NCBI GenBank assembly: GCA_029532415.1
Contig: JAQOTA010000053.1
Location: 2,108,001 to 2,172,000 of the forward strand
DNA length: 64,000 nt
Direction of reading: 5' to 3'
Source: Marasmius tenuissimus
Lineage: Eukaryota > Basidiomycota > Agaricomycetes > Agaricales > Marasmiaceae
In this document: one piece after another, positions 25,270 through 36,252 of the stretch
Position numbering within the stretch: position 1 is the stretch's first letter
Layout: each line of letters starts with the position of its first letter
Position numbers and translations under genes: made by a program
The notes under the pieces: model-generated
What the model saw: the letters and a program-made list of their open reading frames with translations, nothing else
The model's database searches: none
Told to the model about the DNA's origin: nothing

Positions 25270-26783
25270 ATGTCGAAGAAACCAGGAGCACCCAGTACCG
25301 CGGGCAGCGACGAGTTTGTCGAACATGCATCGTCGAAGGAGCAAAGTTTCAGCAATGTCCCCCTTCCCGAGGTCGCGGAGTACGACCAACCGAACAAGTG
25401 GTGGAGATACCGGTTCGTCGTCGCTCGACTCAGTCAGCTACTTCCCGCCTCTGAACGAGTTCATTTCCCAGGCAAGCCCTCAGAGAATATGCAGCCGAAT
25501 TTGGGGGGGTCATGATGATTATTATCTTCGGCGACGGAGTCGTATGCCAGGTTATCCTATCGGCCAATTCCGATGTAACAACTCCGCACGGTGTGAGTAC
25601 ATCGTCTATTTTGAAGTACCTGACCAGGCGAACTCATGGGTCACCAGGAATATCTTTCGATAAGTTTTGGATGGGCAATCGGTTCGTCGTTTGGTCAACC
25701 TCTCCCCCAACCTCGGCTCAATCTACCCCTCCCCCCTCAGGTGTTGCGGTCGGAGTCTGGCTAGCTGCAGGGATATCTGGCGCACATCTGAATCCTGCGG
25801 TAAGAGATGATGTTTCCTTGTGCGCCTGCTCCATATTGAATGACGGGTTCTTTGGCAGGTGACTATCGCGCTCGCCACTTTTCGCGGGTTCTCATGGAAG
25901 AAAGTTCCTGGTACGATATTTTCTCAAGTCCCTTGGATGTGTCTCGTTCATCACATGGATCGGTATCAGGCTATTGCTTCGCACAGCTGATGGGAGGATT
26001 GGTCGGGGCAGGGATTATTTATGCGAACTACATCCACGCTATCGACATTTTCGAGGGAGGCAGAGAAATCCGTACATTGAAGACGGCAGGGCTGTTCTCC
26101 ACCTATGCAGTAAGATCCGTTCCCGCACTCCCAACGGAGCACAAGGATCCTGACCAGAAAATTAGCTCGACTATATGACGACGGTGTCATGTTTCTTCTC
26201 AGAGTTTATGGCATCCGCTGTCCTCTTGATTGGGGTTTTCTCTTTCATCGACAAAAAAAATCACCCAGCACCTCCCGGTCTTCTACCGCTCCCTCTTTTC
26301 ATTCTGATTCTCGGCATAGGGGCATGTCTCGGGATGCAGACAGGTAAAAGCTGTGGTCGCAGTCATGTGTTACCGTTTTTCACAAGTTTGAGCTGCTCAG
26401 GTTATGCAATCAACCCTGCCCGTGATCTTGGACCTCGTATCCTCACGTCGATGGTTGGTTACGGAACCGCGGTCTATTCATTCAGAAAGTACGTCCACCC
26501 TTCAGTGCCCTTCCCGCCCCATATGGACTGATCTCTGTTTACCCACCGCTAGTCAATATTGGCTTTGGTGTCCGGTTATAGCACCTATCTTTGGTGCCCT
26601 CTTCGGCGCTTTCTTATACGACCTCTTCCTTTACGATGGCGATGATAATCAAATACGCAAATGGGTCCATAAAAAGTATGGATTCCTCTTGCCCCGTCTC
26701 TTCGCCTCAGCGGTACTGACTATCTTATCACGCCACTCAGGAAAGCTCCCAGATCCCAGCGAAGTGGCGCCAGTACGGTGTAG
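25270..26783 (+). CDS. aquaglyceroporin, copy 1
   Basis: The ATG at 25270 opens a cytosolic N-terminus ([13 protein letters not shown]...). Spliced exons give six membrane helices and the two pore loops. Helix 1 follows [19 protein letters not shown]; loop B is GAHLNPA split by an intron and then [10 protein letters not shown]; loop E is [12 protein letters not shown], with the Asp after NPAR that marks glycerol-conducting channels. The protein passes glycerol and water across the plasma membrane. The last exon either splices near 26678 to end at 26783 or reads through to 26907; the first gives a basic tail. It is a tandem paralogue of the gene at 27926-29417, with the same intron positions. 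Glycerol kinase lies about 17 kb upstream. Confidence 0.9.
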
Positions 26784-26907
26784 TTTGTACTGCACCACTT
26801 TCAAAATGGCCGCTCGAAAGAGCGGTGATTCATTTCGACTCGCGGTAACGGACTTGGAACTCGGATTCAGCATGAAATGGAATGATTGTTGTATGATTTA
26901 TGGGTAA

Positions 26908-27925
26908 ATGGTATTGGGGTGCTTACGATTGGCACTATTGTATTGAACAACATTCAGTGTACTCAGCAAGCTGTACTACTAGAGGTTTTGAACAAATAAA
27001 GGACCTTCACCTACGATCCGATTCCCTGACTGGAGGGGGCTGAGGGGCGTTAAACTTAATAGGTCTGGAGTGATAGGCGCCCATGACAGAAAAATATGCG
27101 AGGCGTCGGACGCGGCTGAGAGTCTACAAGGCTTACATGTATACCCCCTCCGAGGTCCCAACCACGATAATCCTTGGTTGAAATTCTACCAAAGGCGTCG
27201 ATGCTGCCCTCATTCACCGGCCCCCACCTATCTCAGGCGCCCCGCAATTTGGCTCGATCTGTTTCTGTCGACGATAAATATATGATGGACTCCACGCACT
27301 CCACCGTCCTCGACTCCCACTGTTTCCGCCGTGCTGCCCATCGGTCAGGACTTCAGTCGTCAGAAATCCCTCCGTTCCGGAATTAGCCTGGAAGTGGCTG
27401 GCACTTTTGCGATGTAAGGCAACAACATTCCTGGAGCACCACATCTCTCACGGTGATGGGGTATTTCTCTGATCCCAACGACCTCATATAAACTTACTAG
27501 GTGGTCGAAGCCCTCTAACGAGAATTGCACCCTAAACCCAGTGTGGTATGCCTCGTTTCTCTATCCAATCACTGTCTTCGAACGACACTTCGAATCAAAT
27601 ACTCCCCGGCACCTGCACGACATAATTCAAGTTGCTACGATCACTTCAAGCCGTAGGACGCGCCGAATTCAAACCTTGTGCACTGCGGCGTCGAAGACAA
27701 CTTCCAGAAAAAGTTCAACTATGGACTACTCAGCTTCCAATCATGTTGCTAGTTACACGAGGACTTAACCTTTCGGGATACAGTCATTAGTATAAAAGAT
27801 TGCTCAAAAAATCTTACTTTCTCAGAAGACGCTCTATCGCTCAACCGAGTTTCTAGTTCCTCATTGTCTGCTCTGTCCCCCTGCTTCTTCTATTTCTTCT
27901 TCTCCCCTCTTCTACACGCCTCATA
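26908..27925. other. intergenic region between aquaporins
   Basis: One kilobase that includes the promoter of the second aquaporin, with a TATA-like TATAAAAG at about 27791. Open frames here are short and unrecognised. Confidence 0.5.
27791..27798 (+). promoter_or_regulatory. TATA box of aquaglyceroporin copy 2
   Basis: TATAAAAG sits 128 bp upstream of the ATG at 27926; the intervening leader is pyrimidine-rich, as usual for strongly expressed fungal genes. Confidence 0.5.
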
Positions 27926-29417
27926 ATGTCAAACGGTAGAGCCGATCTTCCTACCTCTGTTGAACACGCCCGTTTTCACGACTCGGTATCCTCTCCAAAA
28001 CTGGAACGGATCGGTCGGGGCATCCCTATGATCCAACGGCAAGAGTCGCTAGTACCACAAAACTGGTGGTGGCAATATCGGTTGGCTCCTCTACGATTCG
28101 TGCACGGAAGCCGCACCTCTGACATCGAGTTCTTACCAGGTTATGGATTCGGGAGGCGGCTGCAGAATTTACTGGAGTTATGCTTCTCGTTATCTTCGGT
28201 AGCGGTGTCAACTGCCAGGTCGGTCTCTCGAGCAACTCCGGTGTCTCTGCGTCTCCCAAGGGGGTCAGTACTGTTATCGTTGTCAATACAATGTCGCTCA
28301 ACTGTTGCTTCCAGGACTACCTATCCGTCAGCTTTGGATGGGCTGTTGGTAAGTCAAGAAATGCTCCAATTACGCCTGTCTAGATTCTTATTGCACACCG
28401 CACAGGTCTCTCGATTGGCGTCTGGGTCAGCGCCGGTATTTCTGGTGGACACATCAATCCTGCGGTATGCGTTCATGCCGTCACAAAGTCTCGGTCATGC
28501 TCACAGAAACTTAGGTCACCCTTGCCTTGGCCGTTTTTCGTGGCTTCCCGTGGAGAAAAGTACCCGGTAGGTTGCGACCATTCTTGGTTGCATCGCCTGC
28601 TCATATATGGGATTTTCATTAGTTTACATCATCTCTCAACTGTTGGGCGGGATTGTTGGCGCTGCAATCGTTTACGCCAACTACTTTCACGCTATTGACA
28701 TCGCTGAGGGCGGACGAGGTGTCCGCACTTTAGCTACCGCAGGATTTTTCGGGACCTTTGCCGTGGGTCTTCCCTGCTGCTGTTCTCACTTCGCGATGGC
28801 TGACCTCCACATTGGTTCCAGGCTGACTACATGACCAGCGTCTCATGCTTCTTTTCTGAGTTTCTTGCCACAGCCATCTTACTGCTCGTCATTATGGCCG
28901 TCACCGATAAACGGAACTCTCCACCCCCTTACGGTCTCCTTCCACTTGCCCTTTTCATCTTGACGCTAGGCATTGCTGCTTGTCTCGGAATGGAAACAGG
29001 TAAGCATCTTTGACCCGCTGTACTTCGAAGTTATAGCAAGACCTCACCGATTCATAGGTTTCGCCATCAACCCTGCTCGGGACCTTGGACCCAGAATCCT
29101 GACATCCATGGTTGGATACGGGTCTGCTGTGTACAGTTTCAGGAAGTGAGTACTCCGCCTAGTTACTTCCTTTGAGTCGTTCTGACGCGTGGTACAGCCA
29201 ATACTGGATCTGGTGCCCTATTATGGCACCTATTCTGGGTGCGATGGCCGGGACGTGCTTCTACGACATCCTGCTCTTCACCGGCGAAGAGTCCATCTTC
29301 AACCGCAGGTAAACTTTTCGCTTTCCCGTAACTCTTTGACTCAAACTGATTGATGCCATACATAGTGGTGCCCAAGACCTGGGTATTATGGATGGCGAAG
29401 CTGACGATGTGGTTTGA
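27926..29417 (+). CDS. aquaglyceroporin, copy 2
   Basis: The ATG at 27926 begins [16 protein letters not shown]. Splicing gives six helices with both NPA loops: GGHINPAV after the intron near 28385-28410, and [12 protein letters not shown] around 29060-29090. The sequence [21 protein letters not shown] is the first helix, and [24 protein letters not shown] the loop before helix 4 typical of fungal aquaglyceroporins. The end is [13 protein letters not shown] with TGA at 29415-29417, an acidic tail unlike the basic tail of copy 1. Intron positions match copy 1, so the pair arose by tandem duplication. The glycine usually found after KVP before helix 3 reads Val if the intron is spliced as I propose. 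Confidence 0.92.
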
Positions 29418-30270
29418 ACGACCCCAGTCGAATCATACATGTTTCGATCGATACGTACACATTCACCCCCGAACGGTTTCCTTCATTATCTGTACGAACT
29501 TTTACGTCTTTCTCTCACTGTCTTTGTTCTTTCTTCTATTCTCACCTCCCCCTGTATTTCTACCGCGTCCCGAAGTCATGTTGGCAATGGGGCGCTCAAA
29601 CGATCAAACTCCGTACTGCGTACACCAAAAAAAGGATGATACGATCGGGTCGAGCACCCCAAGAGAAACCCCAACTACAATACATCTGTACTTATTCTAC
29701 TTTTCTCGGATTGTATATTAGCACATAATGACAGTCCGCCGTCTTCACAATACATTGTTTAGATAATATGCTCGGTGGACTTAACACTCCACGGGAACAG
29801 TTGCCACACAGAAATACTCACGACGATAAGAATTTGCGCCGCATCCCCAGTGACCAAACGCACTTGATAAAGACAGGCGAACAGGTGGAGACGTAGTACT
29901 AAAGCCTAAAACAACTTAATCGGACAGGTCTTACTCCCAATCTCTTTCTGTTGGGAACTAATGCATTAGCACATGTGGGGTATGCAATATAACTATGCCG
30001 AACCCTCAAGTGGGTAAAGCGCTCCGAGCGCAACCCATATGATAACACAGGTTTCTGGTACGATCCATGATCCTCTACCACGGCAACGAGGTTGACATCA
30101 TCTGTCATTATCGTGGTCCTTGCATGGTTTGGCGTGGGGCACCACGGGCGATCGTTTGTTTTCCCGAAGGAGAGCGCGGTCCCGTGCTTGCAACGAGGAC
30201 GAGAGGTTGGTGCAGCGCTGCTCTAGGATTTAACCGTACAAGACTGCGACTGGCTGTCGACCTGTGCTGT
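29418..30270. other. convergent intergenic region
   Basis: About 0.85 kb between the second aquaporin and the Trf4-type gene, both ending here. No supported gene; only 3' flanks expected. Confidence 0.5.
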
Positions 30271-31874
30271 CTAATGGGGTTGTGCGATCCCGAGAGAGTG
30301 CGAGGGATCCTGGTTTACGAACGCCTTTATATTTGCTTTTGACTCGTTTGGGGACAGTCTTGGTGGGGGTGGACGTATCAATCGAGGCTGTAATCGCACT
30401 CCGACGAACGGAATCCTGAACATTAAGGTGAGGAAACGCTCCGAAACGCCACGGGAACTGCATAATACCATATGTCTGGCCTGGACAATACTACCCAAAC
30501 AGGTCTTGTTGTCTGGAGCAAGTTTGAGCAGTGTCTCTGCCGCGTCCTTAAATGCGCTTTGAATTTCTTGGACGTATTGAGTTGATCTCGCTACACTGTT
30601 TCCTAGGAAGGATATGAACGAGCGTACAGGACAACCGGAACAGAAATGCTCACTGTCTCTCACGAGGCACTCGATAGCCAACGCGTCATGGACGGTGAGC
30701 CATTCAATCGATTGCTTAGGCAAAACTTTGCCTTGTAAAACGGAGATAAACGAGTTCTTGTAAGAAAAGTCGCGACCATAATAAACCATGAAATCTGTTA
30801 ACAAGGCCCCCAGAGACTCGAATTCCATCGGCTTGTCGATATATTCTTGTGGTCGTCGTCCCGGGTTAACCTAATGAGCTACATGAGCTATCCATCCCGG
30901 TGAAGAAGTGGACGATTCGCACCTGCAGGAGACTGATGCACATGCACGTCAGAGAATAGCTAGACAACCCCCCTGTGGCCGCGTTATTCAACCGTTTTTC
31001 CTTGAGGAAGCATTTGAGAAGAAGAATCAACGGTCGGAGAGCGGGCATTTCTTTAAGATACTGATTGATGACCTTGACGCATCGAGGGCCGTCATCAGAA
31101 TTGACTGTAATGTCGATACCTATACTTCCTATGTTTGACGATCAGTGGGACCCTGCACGAGCCAACCTTCGGATACTCACCAAGGTGGTTTGAGGTCGTC
31201 ATGACCATCACAGGTACTCTGGCATGCGCACGTATCATCCCTTTGTAAATCAATCCGGCCTCTCTGAATGCGAAACGTAGTTTCCGGAGAATCCGTGTTT
31301 GCTCTTTCCGGTCAGCACTCTTCCGCGAGGTCGAGACTGAAATATCAAGATCACTGGAGGGTTGTGCTCGTAAAATCATCCGGAAAGGATTAGAGTAGGG
31401 CACACACGTCGTCGGTAGCTCGAGACCTGTCGGTACACTCCCATACAACTGAACCTTGGGTCTGTACGAGGATATCGTCTCGTTTATTGTGTTCCGAAAT
31501 GTTTCATAGATAAGATGCCGTTGAACTCTTTCTTTGTGTGTCGCCTCTATAGATTTGATGTATGCCACAATCTCATGATGTAGTCTGACGTGCCAATCCA
31601 TGAATATGGTCGTTGTTCTAGGGCACAAAGTGATCTCGCACCTCTGATTCACGTCTTTGTGATCCTGGAACCCAGCTATCGTTCGTACGTTCAGCTCCTC
31701 TCTCCTCTCAAATTCTGGTTTCCTCTTCTTCTTCACGTTGGTTGACGGCTGTTTTACAACAGATGTGAGGGATCGCTTGAGCACGAATATGGAAGTGAAA
31801 GATGGTGAAAGAAAACTCTTGATGCTTCCAAGGCGTTTACATTGCTTCGTGCATCGTATAAGTGTCGGCTGCAT
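30271..31874 (-). CDS. non-canonical poly(A) polymerase, Trf4/Cid1 type nucleotidyltransferase
   Basis: Spliced minus-strand exons give a DNA polymerase beta-like nucleotidyltransferase. A helix MDWHVRLHHEIVAYIKSIE precedes the G-S motif YGSVPTGLELPT, which splices (intron near 31395-31345) to TDLDISVS with two catalytic Asp residues. The third Asp is in IDITVNSDDG. The central domain continues PALRPLILLLKCFLKEKRLN and TGGLSSYSL, a Trf4/PAPD5 hallmark. The PAP-associated domain includes LGALLTDFMVYYGRDFSY and a late ARSTQYVQEIQSAFKDA. Such enzymes add short A tails to nuclear RNAs for exosome decay. The usual IEDP motif is changed to AIECLV, so the protein is a divergent member. The start at 31872-31874 and the C-terminal 60 residues are uncertain. 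Confidence 0.85.
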
Positions 31875-32072
31875 TCGACTTAGACAGTTAAAAGCAGTGG
31901 ATTGGTGGTGGTCACTGGCCAAGGCAGAGCGTTCGGCAATTACCGATCTGGTCCATGAAATGAGCTTCCAGATCCCGCGGAGTCTGCCTGGGGCAGTCTC
32001 TCACGGTTGCGGGAACTCGCAGGTGCTTCTGCAGGTCCTGCACTCAAAGAATACACGACATGATACTATCTA

Positions 32073-32105
32073 CTCTACGTGAACTCTACGTGAACCCTAC
32101 GTGAA
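32073..32105. repeat. three tandem 11-bp repeats
   Basis: The unit CTCTACGTGAA occurs three times back to back, the third with one T-to-C change. Each carries an ACGTG core. The block lies about 200 bp upstream of the Trf4-type start (minus) and 325 bp upstream of the gene at 32430 (plus), so it could serve either promoter. Confidence 0.8.
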
Positions 32106-32429
32106 TGTAAACAAGTGGTTGACAAGTGATGATGATATGAACTCAGTTGAAAGAAAGCGGACGACGTGAGACGAAGTGTCACGATGGTGGTCCGTTCGTC
32201 CTAGTTTCATTCTTGGTATCGGAAAGAATTTCAATGCTGCCTCGAACAGGGCTAGATGAGGTACACAGGACCGCCGCAGCTCGACTTCTGCTTCCAGACA
32301 CCCGAGTCCAATACAGCTCTTAAATGAGTAGGCAATGAGAACGACGTCAACGGTCACAAGGTGTTCGAAACGGCCCCTAGTATAAATGGTGGAGTGAAGG
32401 CGGAACCAGGCCTTCTCCATTCCCATTCC

Positions 32430-32923
32430 ATGCAGGATACTAGCATAGCTACCAAACATTCGCCCGCAGGTGAGTCCTCTCGAAGCTCTGGGTGGAGGTA
32501 AATCTCAGTGCTTCATTGTGTTTAGTGAAGGTCGGCGGACGCCGCCTTTCGACAACAACCAGGCCCAAACCACATACAGAGTGAGTCTTCAGAGCACCGA
32601 CGATGAGGTCAAGGAATAACAACAGGAGCAGGGATGCTGGGCCAGCATCACCAATTGCCCCCGAAGATTCGAAAGCAGCGACGACAGAAGTGGTCGATGA
32701 TTATCCTCGCCCCATCGCCCGGAGTGACAACAGTCGTCACGAAGACAATCATAATCACAACTTCGAGGATGAATCTCTCAAAAGAGAAATGAAGAAGCAT
32801 GCACCTAGCAGAATCGTTCACGATACTCAACCAACTCGAGATTACCAGACGTCGTCCAAAGGTCCAGGGTATGGTGCTGGGGGTCGAATTGCTCAACCTT
32901 CAGCAGGTAGAGTTGGAGTTTGA
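32430..32923 (+). CDS. hypothetical small basic/acidic protein
   Basis: A proposed three-exon gene. Exon 1 (MQDTSIATKHSPA) ends at a GTGAGT donor near 32469; exon 2 encodes GGRRLSTTTRPKPHTE; exon 3 begins SRDAGPASPIAPED and ends SAGRVGV at 32923. The product is about 130 residues, polar and probably disordered, with no membrane segment. GRRLS fits a basophilic kinase site, and the tail is Gly-rich (GPGYGAGGRIAQP). I do not recognise a family. Clean phase-compatible splice sites are the main support. It lies next to an unresolved exon at 33047-33243. Confidence 0.45.
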
Positions 32924-33046
32924 CATCATGGCCACAATCTCAGAAGATTCGGAAGAAACGAGGATCTGTTAGGAATTGTAATTGTACAACACTGTAAACC
33001 GTGGAAGATGCATTGCATAGAATTACTTCTCAGCATGAGACATACA

Positions 33047-33243
33047 AAGATGCAGTAGAGCCTAAAACAAACACGAAGAATGGTGCCGTCTATGCGGTTG
33101 CCGCCTTCTTGCCTCTGGGCTTCTTCGCGGGGTGGGCCTTGGGCTCTTTTTGGGCAGCAAGGAGGGCAGAGACACGTGCAAGAGTTGCCTACAAGGAGGG
33201 TATCATGTTAGTATTCGTTGTGTTCGATAGGTTTGGAAGATAA
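33047..33243 (+). CDS. possible exon with one membrane helix, gene model unresolved
   Basis: An open stretch encodes NGAVYAVAAFLPLGFFAGWALGSFWAARR, a good membrane helix with small-residue spacing, followed by a basic ARVAYKEG segment. There is no in-frame ATG ahead of it and an in-frame stop lies shortly upstream, so it would need to be a downstream exon joined through an acceptor near 33045. I could not link it to the gene ending at 32923 in a consistent phase. It may be a fragment of a small membrane protein. Confidence 0.3.
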
Positions 33244-33533
33244 AGAAATAGAGAAGGGTTTTAAAGGTGGAATGTAATCGCCAAAGAGTCGGTTTTACCG
33301 CATCGCGCGTTGCACGGCCTCCGATAGCGACATGGTGAGTTATCTACCAGAGTTTGATCGGCTCTAGTAGACCGGTTGATCTTGCAAACATGTCCACGCC
33401 CAGCCTTCATGAGCACCTAGCGGTACGATCCAGTGGGTTCTAACGAGAATGCGTCCTTGTTGTGTTGAAAAGGCCTCCGAAGGAGATACCAAGAGAAAAA
33501 AGGAAAAAGTGCAGCCAGGATCGTTTGACTCAC

Positions 33534-34034
33534 CCGTCGGAGGTCTGGCCTGTATCCCTTCTTTGCGTTCGCAGATCCAACACGGAGAGCACGACGGCCT
33601 CCTGATCGGGCACGGGTGGTGGTGACTGCGCGTGCGGGAGCAACAGCCTGGGGAGAAGCTTTCGGCTTCCGTGTGGTGATTTGAATGCTTCCGTTCACGT
33701 CCGCAACATCGATAGTCTGGATATATCACTTCTGCTTAGCACTATGTTAACCGAAATACTACGGTTCACGCACCTTGGAGTTCGCCAATCCAGAGTATTT
33801 GTGCGAGTGGATATTCGTGAGGTTACCCTGTAGTCCGGTGAGTTTCAAGATACATTTGTACGAGTACGGTATCGCTCACAGGCTCCCTAGAAAAGATGGG
33901 TCCCTCCGGCAGACGCTTAACCACGAAGGAGTTGTATTTCTGTCCCAAACTTGATTGTCAGGCATAAAGGCATGAACACTGTCGAATGCGACAAAACATA
34001 CGCGGAGGAGGAGCCATTGGAGATCGGTGGACAT
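33534..34034 (-). pseudogene. RPL28: 60S ribosomal protein L28e copy lacking its C-terminal exon
   Basis: Four exons on the minus strand (34034-34002, 33939-33880, 33827-33774, 33716-33534) splice without error into L28e: MSTDLQWLLLR, then KYNSFVVKRLPEGPIFSREP, GNLTNIHSHKYSGLANSK, and TIDVADVNGSIQITTRKPK... to GYRPDLRR. At this point a GTGAGT donor leads into sequence that does not encode the usual Lys-rich end of the family (about 30 residues, ending in a KVRGKK-like tail). The possible continuation from about 33476 reads AFSTQQGRILVRTHW... to a stop at 33364 and is unrelated. Introns are kept, so this is not a processed copy. Either the gene was broken at its 3' end or it gained a new tail; hence the pseudogene call. 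Confidence 0.7.
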
Positions 34035-36252
34035 GGTTGGCGAATTTTCTTGAGGACGTTGTCGAGACTGACCACCAAACACGGCAGTTTCGGGGTGGCT
34101 TTAGAACTGTGCAGTTTAGGAGCCAAACACATACAAGCTGAAATTGCACCAGACTCCCAGACTCCACCCAGACACGGCTCACGCGGTCATTCTCCCAAGT
34201 CCGAGTCGATTCCGAATCACAGTACTTGTCACGACTCATACGGTAGGAATCTCGTTAAAGCTGCTCGAATTCGAAAACTCCCAAGCCGGTCGAGCTCGTT
34301 GTCTCAAGCGACTCCTTGTTGCGCTGTGGGGGCGGTGTGCTACCTGGGCATGTGTTTTGCCACTGTATCTACTCATCGAGCCTCGATACGACTCGCAGAA
34401 GAGTCTAGTTGAAAACCATACACTAGGCACTTGGGCCGCATCGACACCCCACCAGTAGGTGATGTATGTTGACTGACTGAATACGGCTGGGCTATGATCT
34501 CGCTGAGGCGCTTAGCTCAAATCAACTTGCGCCGAAAATACGCGCGCTCAAAACGCACGAGATTAGTGCGTTTACAATCTGTGTCTACACTCGGATCTCA
34601 CCTCTACTTATGGCTGAATGTTCGTGACGTGAACCGAACTTCCGATCGCTCACCGGTGCACCTTAGACAGACGAACCTGGACTCGCGGTCTTCATCTATG
34701 CCGTTTCCCCTTGGTCTGGACCACCGTCGAAGCTGCTTTATCCTGACTTTGTCCTCAGCAATCACGGACCTTCACAACTTGATTTAGGATGGTGTGTCTT
34801 GGCCACCCTCGCTACGTCCGTCTATTGTTAGTACTGGGTATCTCTTTTTGGCGTACTCCAATCCATAATGACTAACACATTCTTGGTCTGCGATACACTC
34901 GAGTCGTGAAGATCTCAATCTTCGCCGCGCGACATTGGAAAACGTTAGAGAAGGACCCAGTATGTGACCCCATGCCTTGGACGGTTCCTGAGTGTCTAAA
35001 TCTTGATTGGCCTCAAACTTTATCCTCAAACAAAATTCGTCCTGCCATCTGAGATGATGGTCGCACCCAGATTGTGTACTGCTACGCCACCATAATGAGG
35101 TCAGATCAAGCCACCAAATCTCTAACCCGAATCTGGGACGACTCGAATGGGTGGTTCCAACGGCTTCGAGTTGAGTCAACCCTCCAAGCCATCTTGGACG
35201 AGGAATGACAAGACAATCCTCCGAAGCATGATGGCTAGGCCCTTCGGAATAGAGTTTAATGTAAGTAAGCGTAGATGAACTGACCTTCTGAACAGGGATC
35301 AGTTTTGAGGTCGGGCCCGGTCCCCTCAGCCCAGCGGCAGTACTCACCATCTCACTACGCTCATTCGGTTCCGATTGTTTCGACGTATGCAAGTCACTGA
35401 TAATATTCGTGTGACATCGTTCTTCTTTTGCCACTGCACTATTACATGCTGACCGTTTCGTTGTGTTCAGATTTTCCGTGATAGGGTTGGTCCAGCTTAA
35501 TTGAACCATGCGCCACACACGGTCACTGTCCACCGTAACGGTGAAGCTTGGTTCGGACGCCCTATTCAATCTCTCCGCCTTCATCGCGGCCATAAACTGG
35601 AGCCCGGACGGCGCTCCGAGTCTGGCTTCGCTCTCGGGGCTCAATCCGACAAAATAGCAGAGCCAGGGTACTCTACTGTTGGGACTCGATGGTCACAACG
35701 TGGAAGAACAGTTCTGTCAGACTTCCATACCCCACTCCCAGGTTCTGGATACCGTGCAGAGGTGTAAATAGTCAGCAAGTATTGATATGCATCTAGATAA
35801 ATTCCTTGTTCTGCTCCGTTGAGCCTCGAATCAACGGGTTTGATGAAAACTGCAGTCTACAATCAACATTCGTGTCAAAACACTTCACAATCGTTCCAGA
35901 GTTGTAATTCATTGCACAATCGACCATGTGCCTGCTCGTTGTATTTCCTGATATGCTTCGACCCTTGAAATGTAAAGCCAGATTCAGATTGCGAGGATGT
36001 TCGACCCGGGAACATTGAACTTGAGCGATGAATATGACTTCCGTCCGTGTTTGTCCTCCGACTGCCTAGCTCGGAAATCTCTAAGGCCCGGAGGGTATGA
36101 ATAGCAAGCAAAGTACGATAGAGGAAGAGGTATGATACAAGGAATGTGTGAATGCGATGATAGGAAAACACTTGACGAGGAGGAGGAAATAAATAGAATA
36201 CACAATGAGCTTCGTGTCCGCATCCCAATGAGAGTATGTCAGACCACCCAGA
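34035..36252. other. gene-poor region with one long uninterpreted minus frame
   Basis: Frame 34784-35644 (-) stays open for 286 codons but begins at TTG rather than ATG, contains intron-like GTGAGT...CAG stretches, and matches no family I know. I do not call it a gene. The rest shows only short frames. Confidence 0.4.

Noticed and set aside
34784..35644. 286-codon minus frame
   Set aside because: Starts at TTG, has no family resemblance and contains intron-like segments; length alone is not enough.
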